A DNA stretch of 64,000 nucleotides from Pseudomonas pergaminensis (GTDB lineage: Bacteria > Pseudomonadota > Gammaproteobacteria > Pseudomonadales > Pseudomonadaceae), in NCBI RefSeq assembly GCF_024112395.2, contig NZ_CP078013.2, forward strand, positions 3,224,001 through 3,288,000, read 5' to 3'. A program made the position numbers and the translations under genes. The first letter of the stretch is position 1. The number at the start of each line of letters is the position of its first letter. A model generated the notes under the pieces. The model saw nothing but the letters and a program-made list of their open reading frames with translations, had not been told where the DNA came from and ran no database searches. Below, piece by piece: positions 53,550-62,217 of the stretch.

Positions 53550-54983
53550 TCAGTTTGCAGGTGCAAAGCCTACGATGGCCTTGGTTTCCAGGTATTCCAT
53601 CAGCCCGTGTGCCCCCCACTCTCGACCATTGCCGGACTGTTTGAAGCCGCCGAATGGCGCGCCGATATCGGCCGGCGGATAGTTCAGGTGGACTTGGCCA
53701 GCACGCAGGCGACCGGCTATGTCGCGGGCGTGGTTCAAATCGGCGGATTGCACGTAGGCCGCCAAGCCGTAGGGCGTGCCGTTCGCAATTTCAATCGCTT
53801 CTGTTTCGCTGTGATAGGCAATGATCGACAGCACGGGGCCGAAGATTTCTTCTTGGGCGATGGTCATGTGCGGGGTTACGTTGGCGAACACCGTGGGCTG
53901 GGCGTAATAGCCTTGCTGCAGGCCCTCGGGACGGCCGACGCCACCGCAGATCAACTCGGCGCCTTCATCAATGCCTTGCTGCACAAGGGTTTGTACGCGC
54001 TCGAACTGAGCCCTGTTGACCAACGGCCCCAGCTGAGTGGTTTCATCCTGTGGATCACCGACACGGTACTTCGCGACCTCCGCGCGAGCGATTCGCACCA
54101 CGTCGGCCATACGTTCTGCCGGTACCAGCATGCGGGTCGGGATCGAGCAGGATTGCCCGCTATTGGTAAAGCACGCGGCGATACCCTTGGCGACTGCCTG
54201 GCTGAAATCAGCATCGCCCAGCACAATATTGGCCGACTTGCCCCCCAACTCCTGAGCGACGCGTTTTACCGTGTCGGCCGCGGTTTTCGCCACGCGGACG
54301 CCGGCCTGGGTAGAGCCGGTGAACGACACCATGTCGATATCCGGGTGTGCACTGATAGCGTGGCCCACGCTGGGTCCGTCGCCATTGACCAGGTTGAAGA
54401 CCCCTGGCGGTACGCCCGCTTCGTCCAGCACCTCGGCAAACAGCAAGGCTGAGAGCGCAGAGAATTCGCTGGGCTTGAGGACGATCGTGCAGCCGGCCGC
54501 CAGCGTCGGTGCGATCTTCACCACGATCTGGTTGATCGGCCAATTCCACGGAGTGATCAACCCACATACACCGATCGCTTCGCGACGTATCCGGGTCGTG
54601 CCATGCTGCTCGTCGAACTCGAAGTTGCGCAGAACACGAATGATTTCCTCGATATGCAGCGAGCCCCGTGCCGCCTGGGCCGCCCGGGAAAATGCAATTG
54701 GCGCGCCCATTTCCAGGGTCATCGCCTGGGCAAACTCTTCGTATCGGCGCTTATAGATGCTCAATACCCTCTCAAGCAAATCGAGGCGCTGCCCAGGCGT
54801 CCAGCGTGAATAGTCCGCGAACGCGCGGCGTGCAGCGTGTACTGCGCGCTCCACATCGTCGGCGTTGCCCATGGCCAGTTCGCCGTAGGCTTGCTCGTCA
54901 GCCGGGTTGATCAGGGTAAACGTGGCCTTGCCCATCGGCTCGACCCATTGCCCATCAATGTAGAACTTGTCTGTAGGGTACAT
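53550..54983 (-). CDS. NAD(P)-dependent aldehyde dehydrogenase
   Basis: A 477-residue aldehyde dehydrogenase. FTGSTQAGVRV is near residue 224, the catalytic glutamate in ELGGKSANIVLGD near 251-263, and the catalytic cysteine in FTNSGQSCSIPTR near 276-288. It oxidises an aldehyde to the acid. The ATG at 54983 has AGGAG 7 bases upstream. It follows the ADH gene by 14 bases, so the two give alcohol to acid oxidation. Confidence 0.94.
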   Translation of the reverse strand: MYPTDKFYIDGQWVEPMGKATFTLINPADEQAYGELAMGNADDVERAVHAARRAFADYSRWTPGQRLDLLERVLSIYKRRYEEFAQAMTLEMGAPIAFSRAAQAARGSLHIEEIIRVLRNFEFDEQHGTTRIRREAIGVCGLITPWNWPINQIVVKIAPTLAAGCTIVLKPSEFSALSALLFAEVLDEAGVPPGVFNLVNGDGPSVGHAISAHPDIDMVSFTGSTQAGVRVAKTAADTVKRVAQELGGKSANIVLGDADFSQAVAKGIAACFTNSGQSCSIPTRMLVPAERMADVVRIARAEVAKYRVGDPQDETTQLGPLVNRAQFERVQTLVQQGIDEGAELICGGVGRPEGLQQGYYAQPTVFANVTPHMTIAQEEIFGPVLSIIAYHSETEAIEIANGTPYGLAAYVQSADLNHARDIAGRLRAGQVHLNYPPADIGAPFGGFKQSGNGREWGAHGLMEYLETKAIVGFAPAN

Positions 54984-54997
54984 GGCGACACTCCTGC

Positions 54998-56125
54998 TCA
55001 ATCGAACGTGATGATCTGGCGAACGGCTTCACCGTCACGCAGCCGATCCATGCCGACGTTGATCTCATCCAGGGTCAATCGGTGCGTCACCAGCTTCTCG
55101 ATTGGCAGGCGACCGAGACGGAATAATTCCAGGTAGCGTGGGATGTCACGGCTGGGCACGCTGCTGCCCATGTAGCTGCCGCGCAAGGTGCGCTCGTCAG
55201 CCACCAGGCCGACCATCGGCACCTCGAATGTCGCGTCCGGTCGAGCCAGGCCGGCGGTGACTACCTCGCTGCCGCGCTTGCCGACTTTCCAGGCCGTTTG
55301 CAACGCGGCGGATGCCCCCGCGAATTCCAGTGCCACATCCACACCGCCGCCGGTCAGGTCGCGGATGGCTTCGACCAGGTCCGGGTCGGCCGCATTAAAC
55401 ACATGCTGCGCCCCCAACGATTTGGCCATCGCCAGTTTTTCCGCATTGGTATCGATAGCGATCACTTGGCTGGCGCCCGCCGCTAGCGCGCCTAGCTGCG
55501 CCGCCAGGCCTACGCCACCCATGCCGACGATTGCGACGGTCGAGCCCAGTTTGATACTGGCGGTATTGGTCGCTGCGCCAACGCCGGTCAAGACGGCGCA
55601 GCCGAACAGTGCCGCATGCTCCAAGGGAATATCTCGGGCCACGCGCACCAGAGAGCGTGTCGAAACCACGGCGTATTCAGCGAATGCGGAGATGCCCGAG
55701 TGATGATTGAGGACTTGTTCCCCGCGCTGCAGGCGTCGATCACCGCGCAGCAGCGTGCCGGCCGCGCCCGCCACCGCACCGGGGCCGCAAAGAGCAGGGC
55801 GCCCGCCCGAACATTCAACACAATGGCCACAGGAGGCGACGAACACAGTCACGACATGATCACCCAGAACCAAGTCGTCGACATAAGGACCGACCGCCAT
55901 GACCACACCCGCGGCTTCATGCCCGATTACCATCGGCAGCGGACGTGGCCGCACGCCTTCGATCACGGACAGATCGGAATGGCAGATGCCGGCTGCGGCG
56001 ATCTTGATCAATACCTCGCCGGGTCCCGGGTCTCGTAGCTCAATCGTCTCGATGCGCAAAGGTCGGCTTTGGGCAAATGGAGTCGGCAAACCCATCTGGT
56101 CCAGCACGGCGGCTCTGATTTGCAT
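54998..56125 (-). CDS. zinc-dependent alcohol dehydrogenase
   Basis: A 375-residue medium-chain alcohol dehydrogenase of the class III-like group. Catalytic zinc ligands are the cysteine in GICHSD (about 43), the histidine in GHEAAG (about 69), and a late cysteine; the structural zinc set is CGHCVEC...C near 98-112. The Rossmann motif is GMGGVGLAAQLG. It is the first gene of the minus-strand operon; two copies of the ATTGTATTACAAT-type dyad lie upstream, shared with the divergent GntR gene. Confidence 0.93.
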   Translation of the reverse strand: MQIRAAVLDQMGLPTPFAQSRPLRIETIELRDPGPGEVLIKIAAAGICHSDLSVIEGVRPRPLPMVIGHEAAGVVMAVGPYVDDLVLGDHVVTVFVASCGHCVECSGGRPALCGPGAVAGAAGTLLRGDRRLQRGEQVLNHHSGISAFAEYAVVSTRSLVRVARDIPLEHAALFGCAVLTGVGAATNTASIKLGSTVAIVGMGGVGLAAQLGALAAGASQVIAIDTNAEKLAMAKSLGAQHVFNAADPDLVEAIRDLTGGGVDVALEFAGASAALQTAWKVGKRGSEVVTAGLARPDATFEVPMVGLVADERTLRGSYMGSSVPSRDIPRYLELFRLGRLPIEKLVTHRLTLDEINVGMDRLRDGEAVRQIITFD

Positions 56126-56184
56126 AGGGGATCTCCTCTGAATCGATTGTTTTTGTGTAGTGAAGTTATCACTCGATTCGTATC

Positions 56185-56197
56185 ACTGTATTACAAT
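56185..56197. promoter_or_regulatory. GntR operator, copy 1 (ADH side)
   Basis: ACTGTATTACAAT, one mismatch from the dyad ATTGTA-T-TACAAT, 60 bases upstream of the ADH start in the divergent promoter. Confidence 0.65.
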
Positions 56198-56242
56198 CTT
56201 ACAGCATCAACAACACGGTTGTTGCACAGCGGATAGGAAAAA

Positions 56243-56255
56243 ATTGCAATACAAT
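56243..56255. promoter_or_regulatory. GntR operator, copy 2 (regulator side)
   Basis: ATTGCAATACAAT, the complement orientation of the dyad with one mismatch, 36 bases before the GntR start. It suggests autoregulation. Confidence 0.65.
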
Positions 56256-56290
56256 AAGCCGGTCAATCAATCAGATCGTAGGTGTGCCTA

Positions 56291-56992
56291 ATGTCACCAA
56301 AGGCCACGGAGACGGGAATGGAAAACGAAGAAATGCCGGTGATGGGCCGGCCGGAAACCTTGCGCGGCCAAGTCGAGACCTTTCTGCGTGAGGCGATCAT
56401 GAATGGCCGCTTCGCGCCAGGCGAAAGGCTTGTCGAGCGTGAACTGTGCGAGTTGTTGCAGGTGAGTCGGCCGCCGTTGCGTGAGGCACTGCGTCGACTG
56501 GAAGCGGAAAAACTACTGGTGATCGTGCCGCACAAAGGGCCCGTGGTCGCCAGCCTGGATATTCGCGAGGCCAAGGAACTCTATGCATTGCGCGCCTTGC
56601 TTGAAGGCTTTGCGGTGCACGAATTTGCGCGCTTGGCGGATGCGGCGCAGATCAAAGCGCTGGAGCGAACTGTGAAGGAGTTGCACGCGCAGGCGAAGAT
56701 TCCCAATCGTCGAGCTCTGCTGGTCGCCAAGACAAAAATTTACGACGTACTGCTGGGTGGTAGCGGTAACCGCCTGATCAACGAGGTGCTCCAGGGCCTC
56801 CTGTCGCGTATCAACCTGCTACGCGCTACCTCGTTCTCCCGCCCTGAACGTTTGGCGGAGAGTCTGGCGGAAATTGACGAAATGGTGGCTCGCATCAAGG
56901 CCCGCGATGCGGAAGGCGCTCGCGAGGTTGCGCAACTGCATATCAAGAACGCCGAAAATGCTGCGCTAGGCATGCTGGAAGATAGCGATTAA
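56291..56992 (+). CDS. GntR/FCD family transcriptional regulator
   Basis: A 233-residue FadR-subfamily regulator. The winged helix RLVERELCELLQVSRPPLREALRRLE is near residues 45-70, followed by an FCD domain. It is similar to the GntR protein at 24729. ATG 56318 (MENEEM), preceded by GGAGACGGGA, is an equally possible start. It is divergent from the ADH-ALDH-MFS operon. Its dyad occurs at four promoters between 56.1 and 62.2 kb, so it controls both lactonase genes too. Confidence 0.92.
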   Translation: MSPKATETGMENEEMPVMGRPETLRGQVETFLREAIMNGRFAPGERLVERELCELLQVSRPPLREALRRLEAEKLLVIVPHKGPVVASLDIREAKELYALRALLEGFAVHEFARLADAAQIKALERTVKELHAQAKIPNRRALLVAKTKIYDVLLGGSGNRLINEVLQGLLSRINLLRATSFSRPERLAESLAEIDEMVARIKARDAEGAREVAQLHIKNAENAALGMLEDSD

Positions 56993-57008
56993 TGGCTTAG
57001 ATGTAATA

Positions 57009-57037
57009 TTGACAGATTGTATTACAATGCTTAGGGT
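57009..57037 (+). promoter_or_regulatory. promoter with GntR operator, copy 3
   Basis: TTGACA (57009-57014), a 17-base spacer and TAGGGT (57032-57037). The perfect dyad ATTGTATTACAAT occupies 57016-57028, within the spacer. The overlapping GACAGATTGTA also matches 10 of 11 bases of the other GntR protein's site. Confidence 0.72.
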
Positions 57038-57106
57038 GTTCTCACAAAGCAGGCCACAGTTTGTGTGCAAAGTGGCTAGAGAATAATTCTACAAGCGAGA
57101 AACACT

Positions 57107-58000
57107 ATGAACGACGTCAACCAAGGCATGCGTCCTACAGTTCTGTTCATCGGATTGGGGATGATGGGGCGCCCGATGGCAAGTCTCATTGCCAAGGCCG
57201 GTTACCCCTTATTGGTGAGCGACACCAACGATCAGGCTGTCGGCGAGTTGTGTGCCGAAGTGGGCGCCCATCGCCTGGAAAACGCACAGTCACTGGCCGA
57301 CGTCCGTATCGTTATCACCATGTTGCCTAACTCCCGCATCGTGAATCAGGTGCTGGTGGGCGATTACGGCGTCGCCAAGCGACTGGCGCCGGGGGCATGC
57401 ATCATCGACATGAGCTCCTCCGAGCCCCTCGAAACCCAGGCGTTGGCTGAACAGTTAAGTGAGTTCTCGCTGAGCTTTCTGGATGCCCCGGTTTCAGGCG
57501 GTGTGAAACGCGCTATTTCCGGGACGCTGCAAATCATGGTGGGTGGCGACGCCAACGTGCTCCAGCAACACCGCGAGCTGCTGGACGTCATGGGTAACTC
57601 CACCCATGTTGGCCCAAATGGCGCAGGTCATGCGGTCAAGGCGCTGAACAACTTTGTGTCTGCCACCGGGTTGTTGGCCACCGTTGAGGCGCTGCATGTG
57701 GGTGAGAAATTCGGCGTAGATCCGGCAGTGATGACCAGCGTGCTCAATAATGCTTCCGGCGGTAACTTCACCACGGCCAACAAGGTCAACCAGTTCATGC
57801 TCAGCGGCACTTACGCCTCAGGCTTCGCGTTGCAACTGATGGTCAAAGACCTGAAAATCGCTGTCACCCTTGCGGAGCAGATGGGGCAGCAGATGAAGCT
57901 CGGCCATGAGTGCCTGGCGGTCTGGCAGGAGGCGGCGCAAAGCACCACGCCTCAGACCGATCACACCGAGATGTACCGCATCATCGACGGCCACGGCTAG
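57107..58000 (+). CDS. 3-hydroxyisobutyrate dehydrogenase family oxidoreductase
   Basis: A 297-residue beta-hydroxyacid dehydrogenase. The nucleotide motif GLGMMGRPMA is at about 16-25, the substrate loop DAPVSGGVKRA near 125-135, and the catalytic lysine is in GHAVKALNNF near 174. It oxidises a 3-hydroxyacid to the semialdehyde or ketoacid with NAD(P). It is driven by the GntR-regulated promoter at 57009 and is followed 77 bases later by a lactonase gene. Confidence 0.91.
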   Translation: MNDVNQGMRPTVLFIGLGMMGRPMASLIAKAGYPLLVSDTNDQAVGELCAEVGAHRLENAQSLADVRIVITMLPNSRIVNQVLVGDYGVAKRLAPGACIIDMSSSEPLETQALAEQLSEFSLSFLDAPVSGGVKRAISGTLQIMVGGDANVLQQHRELLDVMGNSTHVGPNGAGHAVKALNNFVSATGLLATVEALHVGEKFGVDPAVMTSVLNNASGGNFTTANKVNQFMLSGTYASGFALQLMVKDLKIAVTLAEQMGQQMKLGHECLAVWQEAAQSTTPQTDHTEMYRIIDGHG

Positions 58001-58077
58001 TCGACAAGCTGCGCGCTACCGTCCGGGGCGTCATTGCTACGCCCCGGCTCTTCTTCCAACTCCTGGGTATTAAAACC

Positions 58078-58890
58078 ATGAACATCGCCCCCACGATTGA
58101 GCCTTTTGACGTGTTCGCGGTGAAATATGCCGAGCATCGGCGCACCGCCTCCTCGAACTTCCTGGGCGGCGACCCGCACGATGGGCCAATGCCCATGGAT
58201 TACTTTATCTGGGTCGCGACCAACAGTACCGGCACCTGGGTGATTGATACCGGCTTCAACCAGGCCACGGCCCGCCAGCGTGGGCGAGACTTGATTCGTT
58301 GCCCGGCTGAATCATTGCGGATGCTCGGTATTGATGCGGCCGCCGTCGACAACGTGATCATTACCCACCTGCATTACGACCATGTGGGCAACTTCGATCT
58401 GTTCCCTGCGGCTACCTATCACCTTCAAGACAACGAGATGCTGTTTGCGACTGGGCGGCACATGGCTCACAAATGCGCGCACGAGGCCTATGACGTCGAA
58501 AATGTAGTCGGGATGGTCCGCGAGGTCTACCGCGGGCGTGTGCAGTTCCATGAAGGCGACGCCACATTGGCTCCCGGCGTGTCGGTGCACCTGGTGGGCG
58601 GGCACACCATGGGCTTGCAAGTCGTGCGCATTTTTACCCGCCGAGGCTGGATGGTTCTGGCCTCAGACGCCAGCCACTACTACCGCAACTTCATTGAGGA
58701 CCGTCCATTCCCGATCGTCTTCAATGTGGACGATATGCGCAGTGGCTGGGCCCGAATCAGATCATTAGCCGACTCCGAACATCACATTGTCCCAGGGCAC
58801 GATCCCTTGGTGATGAATCGCTATCCACCCTTTCCTGGCGCGTCGGAAGGCTCAATCTGCGTGCTCCATGAGCCCCCGATATACCGTTGA
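58078..58890 (+). CDS. metallo-beta-lactamase fold lactonase, cytoplasmic
   Basis: A 270-residue MBL-fold hydrolase of the N-acyl homoserine lactonase group (AttM/AiiA-like). The metal motif HLHYDHVG starts at residue 97. Further ligands are expected in GGHTMG near 182-186, in ASDASHY near 200, and in PGHDP near 240. No signal peptide. The context (alcohol, aldehyde and hydroxyacid dehydrogenases) favours a lactone nutrient rather than quorum quenching as its main role. Confidence 0.88.
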   Translation: MNIAPTIEPFDVFAVKYAEHRRTASSNFLGGDPHDGPMPMDYFIWVATNSTGTWVIDTGFNQATARQRGRDLIRCPAESLRMLGIDAAAVDNVIITHLHYDHVGNFDLFPAATYHLQDNEMLFATGRHMAHKCAHEAYDVENVVGMVREVYRGRVQFHEGDATLAPGVSVHLVGGHTMGLQVVRIFTRRGWMVLASDASHYYRNFIEDRPFPIVFNVDDMRSGWARIRSLADSEHHIVPGHDPLVMNRYPPFPGASEGSICVLHEPPIYR

Positions 58891-59077
58891 TTCCAGACGC
58901 TCTCGACTGTTGGTTACTGATCAATATTATTTGTATGAAAACTTAAATCTTATTGTTTTTATTTTTTGCGGCCGCCCGCTACTGTCCATTCCGCGCGTAA
59001 CCAAGCCACAACCTCAGGGCCACCTCGTTCTACGCAACCCTCTTATAAAAATGACTCGATAACATTCCGGAGTGCAG

Positions 59078-61024
59078 ATGAACGTCAAACAGAAATTGAC
59101 CTGGGCGTTTGTGGTGATCGCCTGCTTGCCTGTGTGCCTGATTGCGACACTGGTGGTCATGGATTTGCGCAATGACGCCCGCGATGATTTTATCGAGGGC
59201 AGTAACCGCGAAATACGCCAGGTCGACACTGCCATGCAGTTGTACTTCGAAAGTATTCGCCAGAACGTGGATTACCTTGCCTCTCAGCCGTTATTGCGCA
59301 ACGTTGACGGCAGCCTGAAAAACTATAGCGGCGCCAATGCTCCCAGCATTGCGCAGGGCGCCTTGGATAAGCAGATCTTTGAGTTTTATGCGCACTTGGC
59401 CAAAAGCCATTCGGCGTATTCCAACATCATCTTCGGTAACAGCGCGGGCGGTTTTGTGTCCTGGCCTGATAATCCGAACCGGGCCAATTACGACCCTCGT
59501 GAGCGGCCTTGGTATAAATCTGCGATGAGCAGCCCGGGCAAGACCCTGCGCACTGACGTTTACTACTACGCGCCTAAGGATGCGGTGTATGTCAGTGTCG
59601 TTCGCAGCATCGATACCCAGTTGGGCAGCAACAGCGGCGTGATCAGCATCGATGTGTCGTTGCAACAACTCACCGAAATCATCAAGCACATCAAACTCGG
59701 CGAGAGCGGCTACCTGATGCTTGTCGAACGCGACGGCAAGGTGTTGGTTGACCCTCAGCAACCTGCGCATAACTTCAAGACGCTTTCAGAGATCGGCAGC
59801 GGCTATGAACAGTTGGCCAGCTCCGGCAAAGGTGCGTTTGAAGTTGAGCTCAACGGTGAACGGTATATGGCCAACGTCTGGCCTTCCGACCAATTGGGTT
59901 GGAGTTTTGTGGGCCTGATCAAACAACAGGAAGTGATGAGCTCGGCGACCCACTTGGCGTGGGTGATTGCGACCATTGCCGGCGTGCTGGCGCTGGTGTT
60001 TGCGCTGGTGGGGGCGAGCTTCGCAGGCTTGATCGTAAGACCGATCCGCAGCGTCGCCAGCGGCCTGCAAGGCATTGCTGAAGGCGACGGCGATCTGACC
60101 CAAAGCCTTCAAATACGCGGTAACGATGAAACGGCGCAGTTGGCCAGCTGGTTCAACCAATTCCTCACCGCGATCCGCAGCATGATCAGCAGCATCGGCC
60201 AAGCAGCGCATAATATTCTGACCACATCCAACGCCGCCACGCAGGTGTCCAGCGACATGGCTGAGGTTGCAGGGCGCCAGCGTGAGGCCGTGGATATGGT
60301 GTCCACTGCGTTCCATGAAATGGTGGCCACCGCCAACGAGATTGCGCGTGCCTGCAGTCAGGCTGCGGAGTCAGCGGACAGCGGCTGGAGCAAAGCGCGC
60401 GAGGGTCAGCAGCAGATTGATGCGGCGGTCAGCAGCGTTGATCAGTTGAGTCATGAAATCGAGAAGTCCGCCGAGTCGATGCAACAACTGGAGCGTGACA
60501 GCAACGATATCCAGTCGATCCTTGGCACCATTCGTTCAATCGCCGAGCAAACCAACCTGCTCGCGCTGAACGCCGCCATCGAAGCTGCACGCGCTGGCGA
60601 ACAGGGTCGTGGGTTTGCCGTGGTCGCAGACGAGGTTCGGGCGTTGGCCAAACGCACGGCCGACTCCACCGCCGAGATCGACGGCCTGCTGGGCACCTTG
60701 GCCAAGCGTACGGGGCTTGTTACACACCAGATGCGTGCCAGCCTGGATGTCTCGCAACAGTCGGTTAGTCGTATCGGCGTGGCGCGCACCAGCTTTGGCC
60801 TGATCCGCGATTCAGTGGATGTGATTCGAGACATGAACACTCAAATCGCCACGGCAGCAGAGGAGCAGCATCAGGTCGCCGAAGGCATCAATCTGCATAT
60901 CAGCCAGATCCATGGCGATGCGCAACGTGTCGCAGAGTTGGCTGAATCGGCGCGTTTGAAGTCATCAGGCTTGGCCGGGTTATCTGCGGAGCTGGACAGT
61001 CTGGTCCGGCGTTTCCGTACCTGA
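59078..61024 (+). CDS. methyl-accepting chemotaxis protein, dCache type
   Basis: A 648-residue chemoreceptor. Membrane segment about 9-28, a periplasmic dCache_1 domain (about 35-285, with [12 protein letters not shown]), a second membrane segment about 289-312, HAMP, and the MCP signalling region ([20 protein letters not shown] near 495-515). The full dCache amino-acid motif is not complete. GGAG precedes the ATG at 59078. It sits between the two lactonase genes, so the ligand may be a substrate of this regulon. Confidence 0.93.
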   Translation: MNVKQKLTWAFVVIACLPVCLIATLVVMDLRNDARDDFIEGSNREIRQVDTAMQLYFESIRQNVDYLASQPLLRNVDGSLKNYSGANAPSIAQGALDKQIFEFYAHLAKSHSAYSNIIFGNSAGGFVSWPDNPNRANYDPRERPWYKSAMSSPGKTLRTDVYYYAPKDAVYVSVVRSIDTQLGSNSGVISIDVSLQQLTEIIKHIKLGESGYLMLVERDGKVLVDPQQPAHNFKTLSEIGSGYEQLASSGKGAFEVELNGERYMANVWPSDQLGWSFVGLIKQQEVMSSATHLAWVIATIAGVLALVFALVGASFAGLIVRPIRSVASGLQGIAEGDGDLTQSLQIRGNDETAQLASWFNQFLTAIRSMISSIGQAAHNILTTSNAATQVSSDMAEVAGRQREAVDMVSTAFHEMVATANEIARACSQAAESADSGWSKAREGQQQIDAAVSSVDQLSHEIEKSAESMQQLERDSNDIQSILGTIRSIAEQTNLLALNAAIEAARAGEQGRGFAVVADEVRALAKRTADSTAEIDGLLGTLAKRTGLVTHQMRASLDVSQQSVSRIGVARTSFGLIRDSVDVIRDMNTQIATAAEEQHQVAEGINLHISQIHGDAQRVAELAESARLKSSGLAGLSAELDSLVRRFRT

Positions 61025-61040
61025 CGAGCGCGCTGGACGA

Positions 61041-61062
61041 GGGCCACTTCCGACATTGGCCC
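61041..61062. terminator. weak hairpin between convergent genes
   Basis: GGGCCA / TGGCCC stem (6 bp) with a 10-base loop, between the chemoreceptor and the secreted lactonase. Weak; no T-run. Confidence 0.35.
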
Positions 61063-61082
61063 CCGTTGTGTGGCGCTAATGC

Positions 61083-61997
61083 TTAGTCGTACCAGGCAGG
61101 CGATTTCAGCGCGTTACGCACGAACTCAGTGCTGTGACCGATCCACAATTGCGAGTGGGTCTGCATGAGGAAATCTTCCATGGCCTGTCGCGATTCTGGC
61201 GTGCCGGCATGCTTTTCTTTGTCAGGCATACGGTTCTTCGTACGTTCTTCGGGATAGTGGTAAAGGTCGCCGGAAATCAAGACCCCGCCGTATTGCTTGA
61301 GCTTCACGTACAGCGATTGGTGGCCGGGGGTATGGCCAGGGGTTTGTTTCAAAATGACTGAGCCATCGCCAAAAACATCGTGGTCGCCCTTAAACAACTG
61401 CTGTGGGTTGTGTTTGAGTGAGGCAAAAGAGGCCGCGTTCTCCGGAGTGGCCTGTGCGCTGAACATAAAGTCCTGCTCGGCTTTGGAAGTCAGCCACGTT
61501 GAGGCGGGGAATTCGCTGATGTTACCCACGTGATCGAAATGCGAATGTGAAAGCGCGAGGTAGTTAATGTCCGAGGGTGCGACTCCGATGTCGGCCAACT
61601 GGCTGAGCAGTGTCTTGGTAACGATTTGCCCGTACCCATCGATGGCATTTTCATACACCGGACGACCAATCAAACGGTCAGACAGTCCGGTGTCGAACAA
61701 CAAAACGCCTTTGGGGTGCATGACCAGATAGCAGGTGACCGGCATGTTGGTATCAACCACTTCCTCACGCGTCAGGTTGTAAGACTCCGGGTGGTTGTAT
61801 ATCAGCTGTCCACAATCGAGCACGTAGACGCGCAAGGTTTTAACGATCGGCAGCGGGGCCATTGCAGGCCGATGCTGGGTGGGTGAAGAGGGAAGTGTTT
61901 GGGCGTTGACCCACCCTGCGCCGCATAGCGCAGCCGCCATGCACAAGCCCAACCCAAGTGCCTTTTTGCCGATTGTAATGCGCTCATTTTTCATCAT
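61083..61997 (-). CDS. secreted metallo-beta-lactamase fold lactonase
   Basis: A 304-residue MBL-fold hydrolase with an N-terminal signal peptide (KKALGLGLCMAAALCGAGWV, about 11-30; cleavage near NAQ). The metal motif HSHFDHVGN begins at residue 151; further ligands lie in TPGHTPGHQS near 221-230 and in SGDLYHY near 249. The likely substrate is a lactone in the periplasm. A perfect GntR dyad lies 136 bases upstream, so it shares control with the cytoplasmic paralog. An A-rich AAAAACAAGAAG leader overlaps the ribosome-binding region. Confidence 0.87.
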   Translation of the reverse strand: MMKNERITIGKKALGLGLCMAAALCGAGWVNAQTLPSSPTQHRPAMAPLPIVKTLRVYVLDCGQLIYNHPESYNLTREEVVDTNMPVTCYLVMHPKGVLLFDTGLSDRLIGRPVYENAIDGYGQIVTKTLLSQLADIGVAPSDINYLALSHSHFDHVGNISEFPASTWLTSKAEQDFMFSAQATPENAASFASLKHNPQQLFKGDHDVFGDGSVILKQTPGHTPGHQSLYVKLKQYGGVLISGDLYHYPEERTKNRMPDKEKHAGTPESRQAMEDFLMQTHSQLWIGHSTEFVRNALKSPAWYD

Positions 61998-62126
61998 GGT
62001 CTTCTTGTTTTTAAGGTGAATGATTTCGCACTTATCGCAATGCGGGTCGCCGTTGTGTGGATGAATGGAGTCAATCAACTCGTAAAAGCAAACGACGCGC
62101 GTAGGTAGTGAGTGCGAAAATCACTC

Positions 62127-62156
62127 TAATTAATTGTATTACAATGTGTCAATATT
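62127..62156 (-). promoter_or_regulatory. promoter with GntR operator, copy 4
   Basis: On the minus strand TTGACA is followed by an 18-base spacer and TAGAGT. The perfect dyad ATTGTATTACAAT (plus-strand 62133-62145) lies in the spacer, as at 57009. It serves the secreted lactonase gene. Confidence 0.68.
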
Positions 62157-62217
62157 ATTGATAGGTTGTGCTGTGACTTATTGATCGAAACTGAATGGCA
62201 GAACGCGTCTTGGGAGG

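Noticed and set aside
59500..59700. dCache amino-acid receptor motif
   Set aside because: The YDPRERPWY core is present but the later Asp and Trp-Thr positions of the amino-acid motif are not clear, so no amino-acid ligand is claimed.
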